A stretch of 64,000 bases of DNA from Pedobacter sp. ASV28 (lineage in GTDB: Bacteria > Bacteroidota > Bacteroidia > Sphingobacteriales > Sphingobacteriaceae): the NCBI RefSeq assembly GCF_016428855.1, contig NZ_JAELTN010000014.1, forward strand, positions 33,076 through 97,075. Reading direction: 5' to 3'. Within the stretch, counting starts at the first letter, position 1, and each line of letters begins with the position of its first letter. The notes beneath the pieces were generated by a model. It was not told where the DNA came from and made no database searches. It was given only the letters and a program-made list of their open reading frames with translations. Below are positions 1-8,031 of this stretch, piece after piece. Position numbers and translations under genes: made by a program.

Positions 1-1
1 T

Positions 2-595
2 GCCACAACCAATGGGGCTGTTGCTGAAGTGATCTATCAGAATAACGTTTCCAAGGAAAGCATCAGCAGGCCAGAAAACCTCAATAAAGAAACGAACCTA
101 TACATGGCTACCGGTAGTCCTTTCGATATTAAAAAATGGTGGAATATCAATACTGAAATAGCTGTTTCTTATAATAAAACTTCATCTCCTATCCAAGGTA
201 CTGGTTTTAATGCTTCACAGTGGAGCTGGTCGGCCAGTACCACCAATACCTTTACCCTACCCAAAGATTATTCGTTAAATTTTTCTGCTTATTATTATTC
301 CCCTTCAGTGAATGGCTTATTCCGAAATTTAGAAAATTATGCCATAAATGTAGGCGCAAAAAAGACCTTTTGGCATAAAAATGCCACCTTAGCCTTAAGG
401 GTAAATGACATTTTCGCGACCAGCATGTTCAGGGCCACCTTGCGCTATAACAATATCAATACCTATTGGCAAAACGAATGGGAAAATAGAAAGGTAAACC
501 TAAACCTTACCTATAAATTTGGTAACATGAAGCTAAAAACTGCACGTAACCGAAGAACCAGTACGGGAGAAGAAGAACGAAGAGTAGGACAGTAA
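2..595 (+). CDS. C-terminal part of an outer-membrane beta-barrel (TonB-receptor-like) protein, 5' partial
   Basis: The reading frame is open from base 2, so the gene begins outside the window and only about 197 C-terminal residues are seen. They show short alternating hydrophobic/aromatic strands separated by Asn/Ser/Thr-rich turns (for example KDYSLNFSAYYYSP and KVNLNLTYKFGNMK), typical of an outer-membrane barrel. The charged tail ending GEEERRVGQ after the last strand is common in the OMP_b-brl_3 / outer-membrane beta-barrel family of Bacteroidota, which are TonB-receptor relatives. A GTG at 29 would be an artificial start inside the barrel. The substrate cannot be told from this fragment. 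Confidence 0.75.
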   Translation, partial: ATTNGAVAEVIYQNNVSKESISRPENLNKETNLYMATGSPFDIKKWWNINTEIAVSYNKTSSPIQGTGFNASQWSWSASTTNTFTLPKDYSLNFSAYYYSPSVNGLFRNLENYAINVGAKKTFWHKNATLALRVNDIFATSMFRATLRYNNINTYWQNEWENRKVNLNLTYKFGNMKLKTARNRRTSTGEEERRVGQ

Positions 596-809
596 TAACT
601 ATCTTGAAGCAGTGTAGCCAAAAAAATCTCATTGAGAATGTTTAAATTCCCATAATTTGAAATTCCTATAATGGGTCTTTAGGACACACTGCTTTTATCC
701 TAAACTTTAGTCAAATGATGATAATTCAGTACTTTTAAACAAGCTCCTTACCAAGGCCAACTTTTTCCTGAAAGAGAAAACCATTGCTGTCTTACCTTGT
801 TCTTTACGT

Positions 810-1529
810 ATGGATTGGAAGATTGGCTGCTCTGGCTTTTATTATAAAGAATGGAAGGAAGCTTTCTATCCAAAAGGCTTGGCCCCAAAAGATTGGTTCC
901 ATTATTATGCTGAGCATTTTAATACGATAGAAATCAATTCTACCTTTTATAAAATGCCCACTATAAAATCATTGGCAAAATGGCACGAAGAAAGTCCTTC
1001 AGCATTTTCGTTCACCATCAAAGCCCCTCGCATTATAACTCACTATCAGCAGCTAAAAGACAGCGAAGAACTACTCATTGATTTTTATAAGACTATACAA
1101 AGTGGCCTTCAAGAAAAACTCGCCTGCGTATTGTTTCAATTTCCGCCTTCATTCAGCTATAACACAATGAGACTGGAACTACTTATTAAAATACTTGATC
1201 CTTCTTTCGTCAATGTGGTCGAATTTCGACATCCTTCATGGTGGAAAGAAGATCTTTATCATCAACTTACAGCACACGATATTATATTTGCTGGACAGAG
1301 TTATCCTAGCGAACTGCCCAGCTTACTGATCAAGAATAATCCTACGGTTTATTATCGTTTTCATGGCAAGCCAATACTTTATAAGTCTGAATATCAAATC
1401 AACAGCTTAAAAGCTTTGGTTAGTCAAGTGCCAGATGACACCAAAACTATTTTTGTCTATTTTAACAATACTTGGGGTATGGGTGCACTACATAATGCTA
1501 AACAGCTTAAATTACTTACGGGAAACTAG
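810..1529 (+). CDS. DUF72 (YecE-like) family protein
   Basis: The 239-residue protein carries the DUF72 signature motifs in order: IGCSGFYYKEW at the N-terminus, INSTFYKMP near residue 45, VEFRHPSW near 145, YYRFHGK near 190 and VYFNNT near 215. These belong to a TIM-barrel fold with a conserved polar pocket. The biochemical function of the family is not established. The length is normal for the family and the ATG at 810 places the first motif at residue 5, as expected. The gene stands alone, with the next gene convergent 7 bp beyond its stop. Confidence 0.9.
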   Translation: MDWKIGCSGFYYKEWKEAFYPKGLAPKDWFHYYAEHFNTIEINSTFYKMPTIKSLAKWHEESPSAFSFTIKAPRIITHYQQLKDSEELLIDFYKTIQSGLQEKLACVLFQFPPSFSYNTMRLELLIKILDPSFVNVVEFRHPSWWKEDLYHQLTAHDIIFAGQSYPSELPSLLIKNNPTVYYRFHGKPILYKSEYQINSLKALVSQVPDDTKTIFVYFNNTWGMGALHNAKQLKLLTGN

Positions 1530-1536
1530 CAGCTTA

Positions 1537-2037
1537 TTATAGCACGATATAATATATATTTTTTAGATAGGCAGATACTGGGCCGGTTTCAACAGGTAGC
1601 TCGACTTTATTAACCAATAGTTTTTCTATTTTATAATCGGTATGGTCTATTGCCAAATTTATTTCTAGAGGCGCATGATCACCTACTTTGAGGTAGAAAG
1701 ATTGATCTATGGATTTGGCAAGGGCCATTAACTCAGCAGAAATAAGCTGATAATAGTCAAATTTCTCATTTCCATAGGAAAATGATGGTCTTATGCCAAA
1801 GCCTATTTGTTTTAAACTTCCATTGCTCTCTTTTTGGTAAAGTTTTATTTGAGACGAAGTAAAAGAGCCAGAGACTGCTGGGTTTAAAAGATCTGCACCA
1901 TTTGGTGATTTTACAACCAAGAACAACTGCGGATAAACAGTGGGAGAACAAGCGCAAAGACGTTCGGTTTCGGCTACTTTTTTGCAGCCAAAGTTGGCCA
2001 TGAACACTACAAAAAGTACAATTAGAAATTTTCTCAT
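1537..2037 (-). CDS. Hypothetical secreted protein, probable lipoprotein
   Basis: I do not recognise a domain in this 166-residue protein. It begins with a hydrophobic signal segment (FLIVLFVVFMANFGC) followed by Lys-Lys, so Cys18 could be lipidated, although NFGC is a weak lipobox. A second Cys pair (CAC) follows near residue 28. The mature part is a mixture of short beta-type stretches with no obvious catalytic motif. It is convergent with the DUF72 gene and is preceded 3 bp upstream by a 28-codon ORF (2041-2127, minus strand). Confidence 0.6.
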   Translation of the reverse strand: MRKFLIVLFVVFMANFGCKKVAETERLCACSPTVYPQLFLVVKSPNGADLLNPAVSGSFTSSQIKLYQKESNGSLKQIGFGIRPSFSYGNEKFDYYQLISAELMALAKSIDQSFYLKVGDHAPLEINLAIDHTDYKIEKLLVNKVELPVETGPVSAYLKNIYYIVL

Positions 2038-2214
2038 ATTTTAGTTTTTTGATAAAGGTTTTATTTTGTCTGCTTCAGAGACCATCATAGCTCCCTGTTT
2101 GTAAACCATACGTACAAGATCTTCCATTCGCTACAATTGTTCTAAATTTATACCTGTATTAAGCAATATTTTCAAGAAAGGAGTTTTGTATATTTGATTA
2201 TAAGCAATAACAAA

Positions 2215-2558
2215 ATGAATAAGGATATTCAAACGTACCACAATGTTATAGCAATGGAAGACTTTAAATTTTGTCAATTGTTAACTCAAGAGATCAATAA
2301 ACATTTACCTCAAGCGGAAAACAAAATATGGCATGCCCACCCTGTTTGGTTTTTAGATGGCCACCCTATTGTAGGTTACAGCAAGTTGAAAAATAGAGTA
2401 AGATTATTATGTTGGAGCGGCCAATCTTTTAAAGAAGCTTTCCTAAAGAAAGAAGGAAGTTATAAAGCAGCAGAAATAAGACAGAATCCATTCAATGGAA
2501 CTACAAAAATCTGATCAAACGTAAAGGAAACTTAAAGGCTAAACAAATAGCTTATTAA
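2215..2558 (+). pseudogene. DUF1801 (YdhG-like) gene broken by an internal deletion/frameshift
   Basis: The ATG at 2215 opens a frame with the DUF1801 core (KIWHAHPVWFLDGHPIVGYS, then RLLCWSGQSF and GSYKAAEIR) that ends at a TGA at 2512-2514. The expected family C-terminus is not in this frame. It appears in the third plus-strand frame as IQWNYKNLIKRKG and runs to TAA at 2556-2558. Between AEIR and this tail about 20 residues of the usual family sequence are missing. I infer a deletion that removed part of the C-terminal helix and shifted the frame. A TTG at 2194 is an alternative start but adds only an unconvincing extension. Confidence 0.75.
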
Positions 2559-2596
2559 TTAAAAAACATTCGACATAGTACTAAAGCAATATTGAG

Positions 2597-3238
2597 GTGA
2601 AAAATATTTTTTTTCTATTAATGGTTACTATTGGCCTACTAAGTGTAGCCAAAGCACAAACAACAGATATTAAGCCTCAGGGAATTTATAAAGAGATTGA
2701 TATTTCCAAACAGAACAATGTTATTGAAATTTTAAAAGGTGAAAATAAAGAGCTGAAACAGCAGACAGTGGATAATATTTTACAAAATCCAAGCGATTAT
2801 AACCCTCCTGTCATTTATGCTCTTTCAAGAGAACTATACCTACAAGACAAAAAAGAAGAAGCTACTTATTGGTTCTATTTAGCTCAACTAAAGGCCCGTT
2901 ATGATGCAAACTTGTGTATGGATAATTCAGCAAAACAAGCTGTCCCTATGTTGAATAATGAATATGGACCAGAAATTAACAAATATGCATTTCAAGATAT
3001 TAAAACACTTGAAAAGACAATATATAAAGTTGTTAACTTCATGAGAACTAACGAAGATCATTATGATCATAGATGGATAAATCTACATGGTATGGACGCT
3101 ATTTTGGCTGGAATGGATAGCACATCTGAAAAGAAAGAGTTAAGTCAACCAAAAAAGAAATGGGATGAAATAAAAAAGAAAACTGTTGATGACTATTACA
3201 ATGGATTTATCGAATATGTTAAAACCTTAAAAAAATAA
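2597..3238 (+). CDS. Hypothetical periplasmic protein with signal peptide
   Basis: This 213-residue protein starts with GTG and a clear signal peptide (IFFLLMVTIGLLSVAKAQ, cleavage after Ala near residue 20). The mature protein is helical. A central segment (YALSRELYLQDKKEEATYWF, then AQLKARYDANLC) reads like one or two TPR-type helices, and the end is very Lys-rich. I recall unannotated secreted proteins with this ARYDANLC segment in other bacteria, but I know no function. The gene is isolated, with the AraC-type gene 71 bp downstream on the same strand. Confidence 0.65.
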   Translation: MKNIFFLLMVTIGLLSVAKAQTTDIKPQGIYKEIDISKQNNVIEILKGENKELKQQTVDNILQNPSDYNPPVIYALSRELYLQDKKEEATYWFYLAQLKARYDANLCMDNSAKQAVPMLNNEYGPEINKYAFQDIKTLEKTIYKVVNFMRTNEDHYDHRWINLHGMDAILAGMDSTSEKKELSQPKKKWDEIKKKTVDDYYNGFIEYVKTLKK

Positions 3239-3309
3239 GGAATATCATGCTTTGTCCAACAAACCACTAGAGCATACCTTTACAAAAAGTTAAATCTATA
3301 TCCCCAACA

Positions 3310-4125
3310 ATGAATTACCAGGTATTTGAGCCCCACCCAAATCTTAGTTCCTATGTAAAATGCTATTGGAGTTTGGAAAGCCTTAAAACCGAAAATCCAC
3401 AACGACAAATCATTATCCCAGATGGCTGTATGGAAATGGTTTTTCATTACGGTGACCTATATAGACAATACATCAGCAGCGGCAAAAGTATTATACAACC
3501 CCGGTGCTTTGTCATTGGCCAGCTTACCCAGCCACTAGAGATCGAACCTACCGGACAGACTGGCATTTTCTCGGTACGTTTCCATCCCGAAGGATTTACG
3601 CCTTTTGCTAGCCTGTCTATCAGGGAAATGGAAAATAGAGCCATTGACCTAGAAAAACTCTTTGGAGCAGATGGACTGGAAATCGACAAAAGAATATTAA
3701 GCGCCAACTCCACTGCAGCAAGAATACAAGCCATAGAAACGTTTTTAACTGCCCGTTTGACCACCAGTGAAAGCATCGATCGTATGGTAAAATCTACTGT
3801 AGACACCATCTTGACGGCCAATGGACAACTTTCCATAAATGAGCTTTCAGCGCAAGCAAACATCAACCGTAGGCAATTGGAACGCAAGTTTGCTGCACAC
3901 ATTGGATTAAGCCCCAAACAGCTTTCCAAGATCATTAGGTTACAAGCTACACTCAAATTATTACTAGATAATAAATCTAGCAAGCTGACCACCTTGGCCT
4001 ACCAAGGCGAATATTACGATCAGGCGCATTTTATTAAAGATTTCAAGGAATTTACAGGACAGACTCCAAAAGAATTTTATGGCGATAAGCTTAAAATGTC
4101 GGCCCTATTTTACAACGTAGAATAA
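3310..4125 (+). CDS. AraC-family transcriptional regulator (DUF6597-type N-terminus)
   Basis: The 271-residue protein has a C-terminal AraC/XylS DNA-binding domain from about residue 165: ISINELSAQANINRRQLER forms the first helix-turn-helix and YYDQAHFIKDFKEFTGQTPKEF the second with the family end motif. The N-terminus (NYQVFEPHPNLSSYVKCYWS, then IIPDGCMEMVFHYGD) matches the cupin-like sensing domain often called DUF6597. Such proteins are usually one-component regulators of neighbouring genes. The ligand and targets are not visible; the adjacent DUF6265 and AHSA1 genes are candidate targets by position only. Confidence 0.85.
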   Translation: MNYQVFEPHPNLSSYVKCYWSLESLKTENPQRQIIIPDGCMEMVFHYGDLYRQYISSGKSIIQPRCFVIGQLTQPLEIEPTGQTGIFSVRFHPEGFTPFASLSIREMENRAIDLEKLFGADGLEIDKRILSANSTAARIQAIETFLTARLTTSESIDRMVKSTVDTILTANGQLSINELSAQANINRRQLERKFAAHIGLSPKQLSKIIRLQATLKLLLDNKSSKLTTLAYQGEYYDQAHFIKDFKEFTGQTPKEFYGDKLKMSALFYNVE

Positions 4126-4381
4126 CATTGTCGCATTTTTACAATTTTATCTTTTTATTTAGGCTTCTCTTTGTTATAAAAAACAATATAAATATAACAT
4201 GGGAACCATCATGATTTTAAAAGCACACTACTTGTCCCTAATTCATGCCGGGAGGGCATGGACAAACCGAGTTTACGAACGCATTAACCAATGCAAAGCC
4301 TTCTCTTGAACACCGTTGAAAATGGATACAATATGAAAAATACAAGAGAAAAAGAACAACAACTTATTAATTAATATACAA

Positions 4382-4855
4382 ATGAAAAAGAAATTATTTA
4401 TCGCTCTGGCATGCATACTAGCTTTTTGCAGCTGGAATACCAAACAAAAAAACGAAATCAAAAAAGCTATCTGGCTTATTGGTACCTGGGAAAATAAGAC
4501 ATCGAGGGGTAGTCTATATGAACAATGGACTAAAGCAACCCCCAATGAACTGCATGGTAAGAGCTATATGCTCAAAGAAAAAGATACCCTGGTATTTGAA
4601 ACCATCAGGTTGGTACAAGAACAAGGCAGCATGTTCTATATTCCTACCGTTAAAAACCAGAATAACAATCTACCTGTACGCTTCGCCCTCAAAACCGTTT
4701 CCGACAGTCAATTGGTCTTCGAAAATCCAAATCATGACTTTCCTCAGGTCATATCATACACTAAAATCAATGCCGATTCGCTAATAGCAAAGATTTCAGG
4801 TATAAAAAATGGACAGGAACGGCAACAGACCTTTGCCATGAAACGCTTGAAATAA
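4382..4855 (+). CDS. DUF6265 family secreted protein
   Basis: This 157-residue protein has an N-terminal signal segment (LFIALACILAFCSW) and then the DUF6265 pattern: WLIGTWENK, LYEQWTK, LHGKSYMLKEKDTLVFE, and FENPNHDFPQVISY near the end. The family is a lipocalin-like beta-barrel found in the periplasm of many Bacteroidota; no biochemical role is established. Length is normal. It lies about 255 bp after the AraC regulator and about 100 bp before an AHSA1 gene, all in the same direction, so co-regulation is possible but unproven. Confidence 0.75.
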   Translation: MKKKLFIALACILAFCSWNTKQKNEIKKAIWLIGTWENKTSRGSLYEQWTKATPNELHGKSYMLKEKDTLVFETIRLVQEQGSMFYIPTVKNQNNNLPVRFALKTVSDSQLVFENPNHDFPQVISYTKINADSLIAKISGIKNGQERQQTFAMKRLK

Positions 4856-4952
4856 TATTCCAGTCTGTCCAACCCACCCCTAATAATGTCTGTTTTGCCC
4901 CCAAATAAAATGCAATGCTGTCTTTAATTTTAATCATTATTTTTTTAAAGTC

Positions 4953-5441
4953 ATGGCAACATCTAATTTCACACTTACTTTATGGTTCAACCAAACGCCT
5001 CAACAAGTATTTCAGGCCGTCACCAATGTTCGTGGCTGGTGGTCTGAAGATATGGAGGGCAGCACTGCACAAACTGGAGATGAGTTTATCTACCATTATA
5101 AAGACATCCATTATTGCAAAGTAAGGCTTATAGAAGTTATTCCATACCAAAAAGTGGTATGGCTTATTTTAAACAACTATTTTAGTTTTACAGAAGATCG
5201 TACCGAATGGAAAGACACCAAGGTTTGTTTCGAGATTTCAGAAATTGACGGCAAGAGCCAGCTCCGCTTCACCCATATGGGTTTGGTACCTGAATATGAA
5301 TGTTACCAGGTGTGCCAAGATGGCTGGAACAATTTCATTAAAAATAGTCTATATCAGCTTGTCACTACTGGTAAAGGGCAGCCTAATCCCAAAGAAGGTG
5401 GGTTCAACGCCGAGCAGGTCAAAAAGTGGAAATTACAATAG
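4953..5441 (+). CDS. SRPBCC / AHSA1-domain protein
   Basis: The 162-residue cytoplasmic protein begins FTLTLWFNQTPQQVFQAVTN and continues RGWWSEDMEG, the standard opening of AHSA1-type START-like (SRPBCC) domains. LIEVIPYQKVVWLI and LRFTHMGLVPEYECY are the middle and late beta strands, and the terminal helix GWNNFIKNSLYQLVTTGKG closes the hydrophobic cavity. Members bind hydrophobic ligands or act as small regulatory partners; the ligand here is unknown. The ATG at 4953 gives the canonical N-terminus. Confidence 0.85.
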   Translation: MATSNFTLTLWFNQTPQQVFQAVTNVRGWWSEDMEGSTAQTGDEFIYHYKDIHYCKVRLIEVIPYQKVVWLILNNYFSFTEDRTEWKDTKVCFEISEIDGKSQLRFTHMGLVPEYECYQVCQDGWNNFIKNSLYQLVTTGKGQPNPKEGGFNAEQVKKWKLQ

Positions 5442-5557
5442 AAAGTATATTGGTTGTTACTACAATCAGTTTTTTAAAGCCAGTACCGACACTTTGAACT
5501 GGAGTTTCCGCTATTAAAAAATTATGGTAAATTCGGCCTAGGGTACAATATAACAAT

Positions 5558-6280
5558 ATGGCTAAAGAAAACATAATAGCAGCCTATGAAGAAATGGCTG
5601 AAAAATACAACGAACTCATTGACCATAAACCTCATAACGCTTATTACGACAGACCCAACACGCTTCAGTTACTGCCTGAAGTACATGGAAAAACAATTCT
5701 TGATGCGGCATGTGGACCAGGTAAATATGCAGAAATTCTAATGGCCAAAGGAGCCATTGTAAAAGGTTTCGATATTAGTCCTAAAATGATAGAGCTGGCC
5801 ATTCGTAGAAATAACAACCAGGGAGAATTTTTCGTACATGACCTGTCCAATCGGTTTGATAAGCTAGAAAATAGCTCGTGCGACATTGTGCTTTGTGCCC
5901 TGGCACTCCATTACGTTGAAGATTGGACCTTAACGATCCAAGAGTTTTACAGGGTTTTAAAACCTAATGGAATTCTTGTTCTATCAATTGAACATCCATT
6001 TTATGAATTCAATTTCTTTAAATCCAACAACTATTTTGGAGTGGAGCATGTAAAATGTACCTGGAGTGGATTTGGAAATCCAATTGAGGTGAATAGCTTT
6101 AGAAGACCTTTGGGCCAATGCCTATCTCCATTAACAGATCATGGCTTTTACATCGATAAATTGCTTGAACCTAAACCTACAAAAGAATTTGAGCAGTTAG
6201 ACCCTAGACATTTTAAGGAACTAAACGAATTTCCTGCCTTTATGTGTATTAGGGCGGTAAAAAGAAATGACTTCACTTAA
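5558..6280 (+). CDS. Class I SAM-dependent methyltransferase
   Basis: The 240-residue protein has methyltransferase motif I (ILDAACGPGKYAE, about residues 47-59), an acidic residue after the second strand (GFDIS), and the post-motif region CDIVLCALALHYVEDW with VLKPNGILVLSIEHP further on. This is a methyltransf_11/25-type Rossmann fold acting on a small molecule or quinone-like substrate. The substrate is not identifiable. The C-terminal part (PRHFKELNEFPAFMCIRA) is typical of uncharacterised family members. It stands alone between the AHSA1 gene and the efflux operon. Confidence 0.85.
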   Translation: MAKENIIAAYEEMAEKYNELIDHKPHNAYYDRPNTLQLLPEVHGKTILDAACGPGKYAEILMAKGAIVKGFDISPKMIELAIRRNNNQGEFFVHDLSNRFDKLENSSCDIVLCALALHYVEDWTLTIQEFYRVLKPNGILVLSIEHPFYEFNFFKSNNYFGVEHVKCTWSGFGNPIEVNSFRRPLGQCLSPLTDHGFYIDKLLEPKPTKEFEQLDPRHFKELNEFPAFMCIRAVKRNDFT

Positions 6281-6374
6281 AAATGAACAGTACTTCATTT
6301 TCCTAAAAAACTTCATGACCTCTTTCTGACAATACATAGGCGATAAGTTCATAAAAACTTCATAAACCTCGTCT

Positions 6375-6382
6375 TATTTTTG
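6375..6382 (+). promoter_or_regulatory. Bacteroidota-type -7 promoter box before the efflux region
   Basis: TATTTTTG at 6375-6382 fits the Bacteroidota -7 consensus TAnnTTTG. It ends only 7 bp before the ATG at 6390, so the expected transcript would have almost no leader. No good -33 TTG is visible at the right spacing. An exact 11-bp direct repeat (AAAAACTTCAT at 6306-6316 and 6353-6363) lies just upstream and could be an operator. Confidence 0.4.
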
Positions 6383-6389
6383 GCGCCAG

Positions 6390-6779
6390 ATGAGAGCTAT
6401 AATTTTCTTTTTACTATCGCTATGTTTCCTGTTACTGAGGGGATATAATCATGTTTACGCACGTGCCCATCATGATCGTATGGTCTACTCGCCGGCACAA
6501 GTTCCACAAAAAGAAAAACGTAACAGCTTTGGCCTTGACCATCCCACTTCTCTTCACAAGACCCTACTTACCAAAGAAATCCATTCTACTTATGTAGAAG
6601 AAAATGAAGATGAGGATAATATAGCTGCAAGAAAGGACACCATACCCTACCCTATGTCTTTCAGTTATGAAGTATTGGCCAGCCATAGCGCCAATATTAA
6701 ACATGCCTTGCCCTGTTGCAGGCATTTATCCTATACCTCTACCTACAAATACCTTACCCAGTGCGTCATCAGAATATGA
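6390..6779 (+). CDS. Small secreted or membrane hypothetical protein preceding the RND operon
   Basis: The ATG at 6390 is directly followed by a strong hydrophobic signal/anchor segment (IIFFLLSLCFLLL), which supports this start. The rest of the 129 residues is hydrophilic, with a His-containing stretch (HVYARAHHDR) and an acidic patch (VEENEDED), and ends in RHLSYTSTYKYL before the C-terminus. I recognise no domain. Its position about 150 bp upstream of an RND adaptor gene, behind what looks like the region's promoter, suggests it could be expressed with the efflux genes. Moderate confidence that it is a real gene. Confidence 0.5.
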   Translation: MRAIIFFLLSLCFLLLRGYNHVYARAHHDRMVYSPAQVPQKEKRNSFGLDHPTSLHKTLLTKEIHSTYVEENEDEDNIAARKDTIPYPMSFSYEVLASHSANIKHALPCCRHLSYTSTYKYLTQCVIRI

Positions 6780-6932
6780 TATAATGAATATGGATAACCC
6801 ACTTGAGGTTTTCCAGAGGAAGGTCATCAGGCCATTTCCACAAATATCAAATTAAAACACTATTGTTTGCCTAGGCAAGCAACTACAGATAAGGTATTTC
6901 CAAATAAAAATCGCTTAAAACAAATAGATAAC

Positions 6933-8012
6933 ATGAAGAAAACAATGATGCTCATGGGCTTGTGTACATTACTTTACTATACAAGCTGTACCCAAAAAAA
7001 AGAAGAAAAAGAAGAACAGACCAATTACACGGCAACCAGCCCGTTAACACTCGACACTTCTTTTACCAAGGAATATGTTTCGCAAATCCGCTCGGTACGC
7101 AATATTGAAATAAGAGCGCAAGAGAAAGGCTTTTTGCAAAACATCTATATAGACGAAGGCCAAAGCGTAAAAGCAGGACAATTGCTTTTCAAAATTATGC
7201 CTAAAATGTACGAAGCAGAAGTGATGAAGGCAGAGGCAGAAGTAAAAGCTTCTGAAATTGAATTGCAAAATACCCAATTATTGGCTGATAAAAACGTAGT
7301 GGCCAAAAATGAACTTGCTATGGCAAAAGCCAAACTGGAGCAAGCTAAAGCAAGTAGAGCACTGGCCAAATTACATTTATCATTTACGGAAATAAGAGCG
7401 CCTTTTGACGGTACGATTGACCGCTTGCCTAAAAAACTGGGAAGTTTGATTGACGAAGGTGAACTATTGACCACCCTTTCTGATAACAGCCAAATGTTTG
7501 CTTACTTCAATGTCTCAGAACCTGAGTACCTGAATTTCCAACAAGCAAAATCAAGTCATAATAAATCTGTTAGCTTAGTTTTAGCCAATGGCGAAACCCT
7601 AAATGGAAAAGGGGCTGTAGAAACTATTGAAGGTGAGTTTAATTCCGAAACGGGCAACATTGCCTTTAGGGCAAAATTCCCAAATCCAAATAAGCTATTA
7701 AGAAACGGGGAAACAGGCAAAGTGCAAATGGTAATTCCATTGAAAAATGCTTTAATCATTCCTCAAAAAGCAACTTACGAACTGCAGGATAAAACCTATG
7801 TTTTTGTCATTGATAAAAATGGTGTGGCAAAATCTAAAGAAATTAAGATTGGTGGCGAACTACCAGACATTTACATAGTGGCCAGCGGCTTGCAGCCAGG
7901 CGATAAAATTGTGCTTGACGGTGTACAAAAAGTGAAAGATGACGATAAAATCAAATTCAGCTTCATAGCGCCTAAAGAAGTATTAAACCAATTACAGTTA
8001 AAAGCAGAGTAG
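6933..8012 (+). CDS. RND efflux periplasmic adaptor (membrane fusion protein)
   Basis: Start chosen at ATG 6933, which gives a lipoprotein signal (MLMGLCTLLYYTSC, Cys about residue 17); a longer TTG start at 6867 would bury it. The order is that of HlyD/AcrA-like adaptors: lipoyl half (VRNIEIRAQEKGFLQNIYID), a long alpha-hairpin rich in Ala/Glu/Lys (MYEAEVMKAEAEVKASEIEL onward), the returning lipoyl half (FTEIRAPFDGTIDR), beta-barrel and membrane-proximal domain. It links the inner-membrane pump encoded 19 bp downstream to the outer-membrane factor encoded after that. About 359 residues, normal length. Confidence 0.93.
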   Translation: MKKTMMLMGLCTLLYYTSCTQKKEEKEEQTNYTATSPLTLDTSFTKEYVSQIRSVRNIEIRAQEKGFLQNIYIDEGQSVKAGQLLFKIMPKMYEAEVMKAEAEVKASEIELQNTQLLADKNVVAKNELAMAKAKLEQAKASRALAKLHLSFTEIRAPFDGTIDRLPKKLGSLIDEGELLTTLSDNSQMFAYFNVSEPEYLNFQQAKSSHNKSVSLVLANGETLNGKGAVETIEGEFNSETGNIAFRAKFPNPNKLLRNGETGKVQMVIPLKNALIIPQKATYELQDKTYVFVIDKNGVAKSKEIKIGGELPDIYIVASGLQPGDKIVLDGVQKVKDDDKIKFSFIAPKEVLNQLQLKAE

Positions 8013-8031
8013 GTTCCTTTTCAAGAAAATT

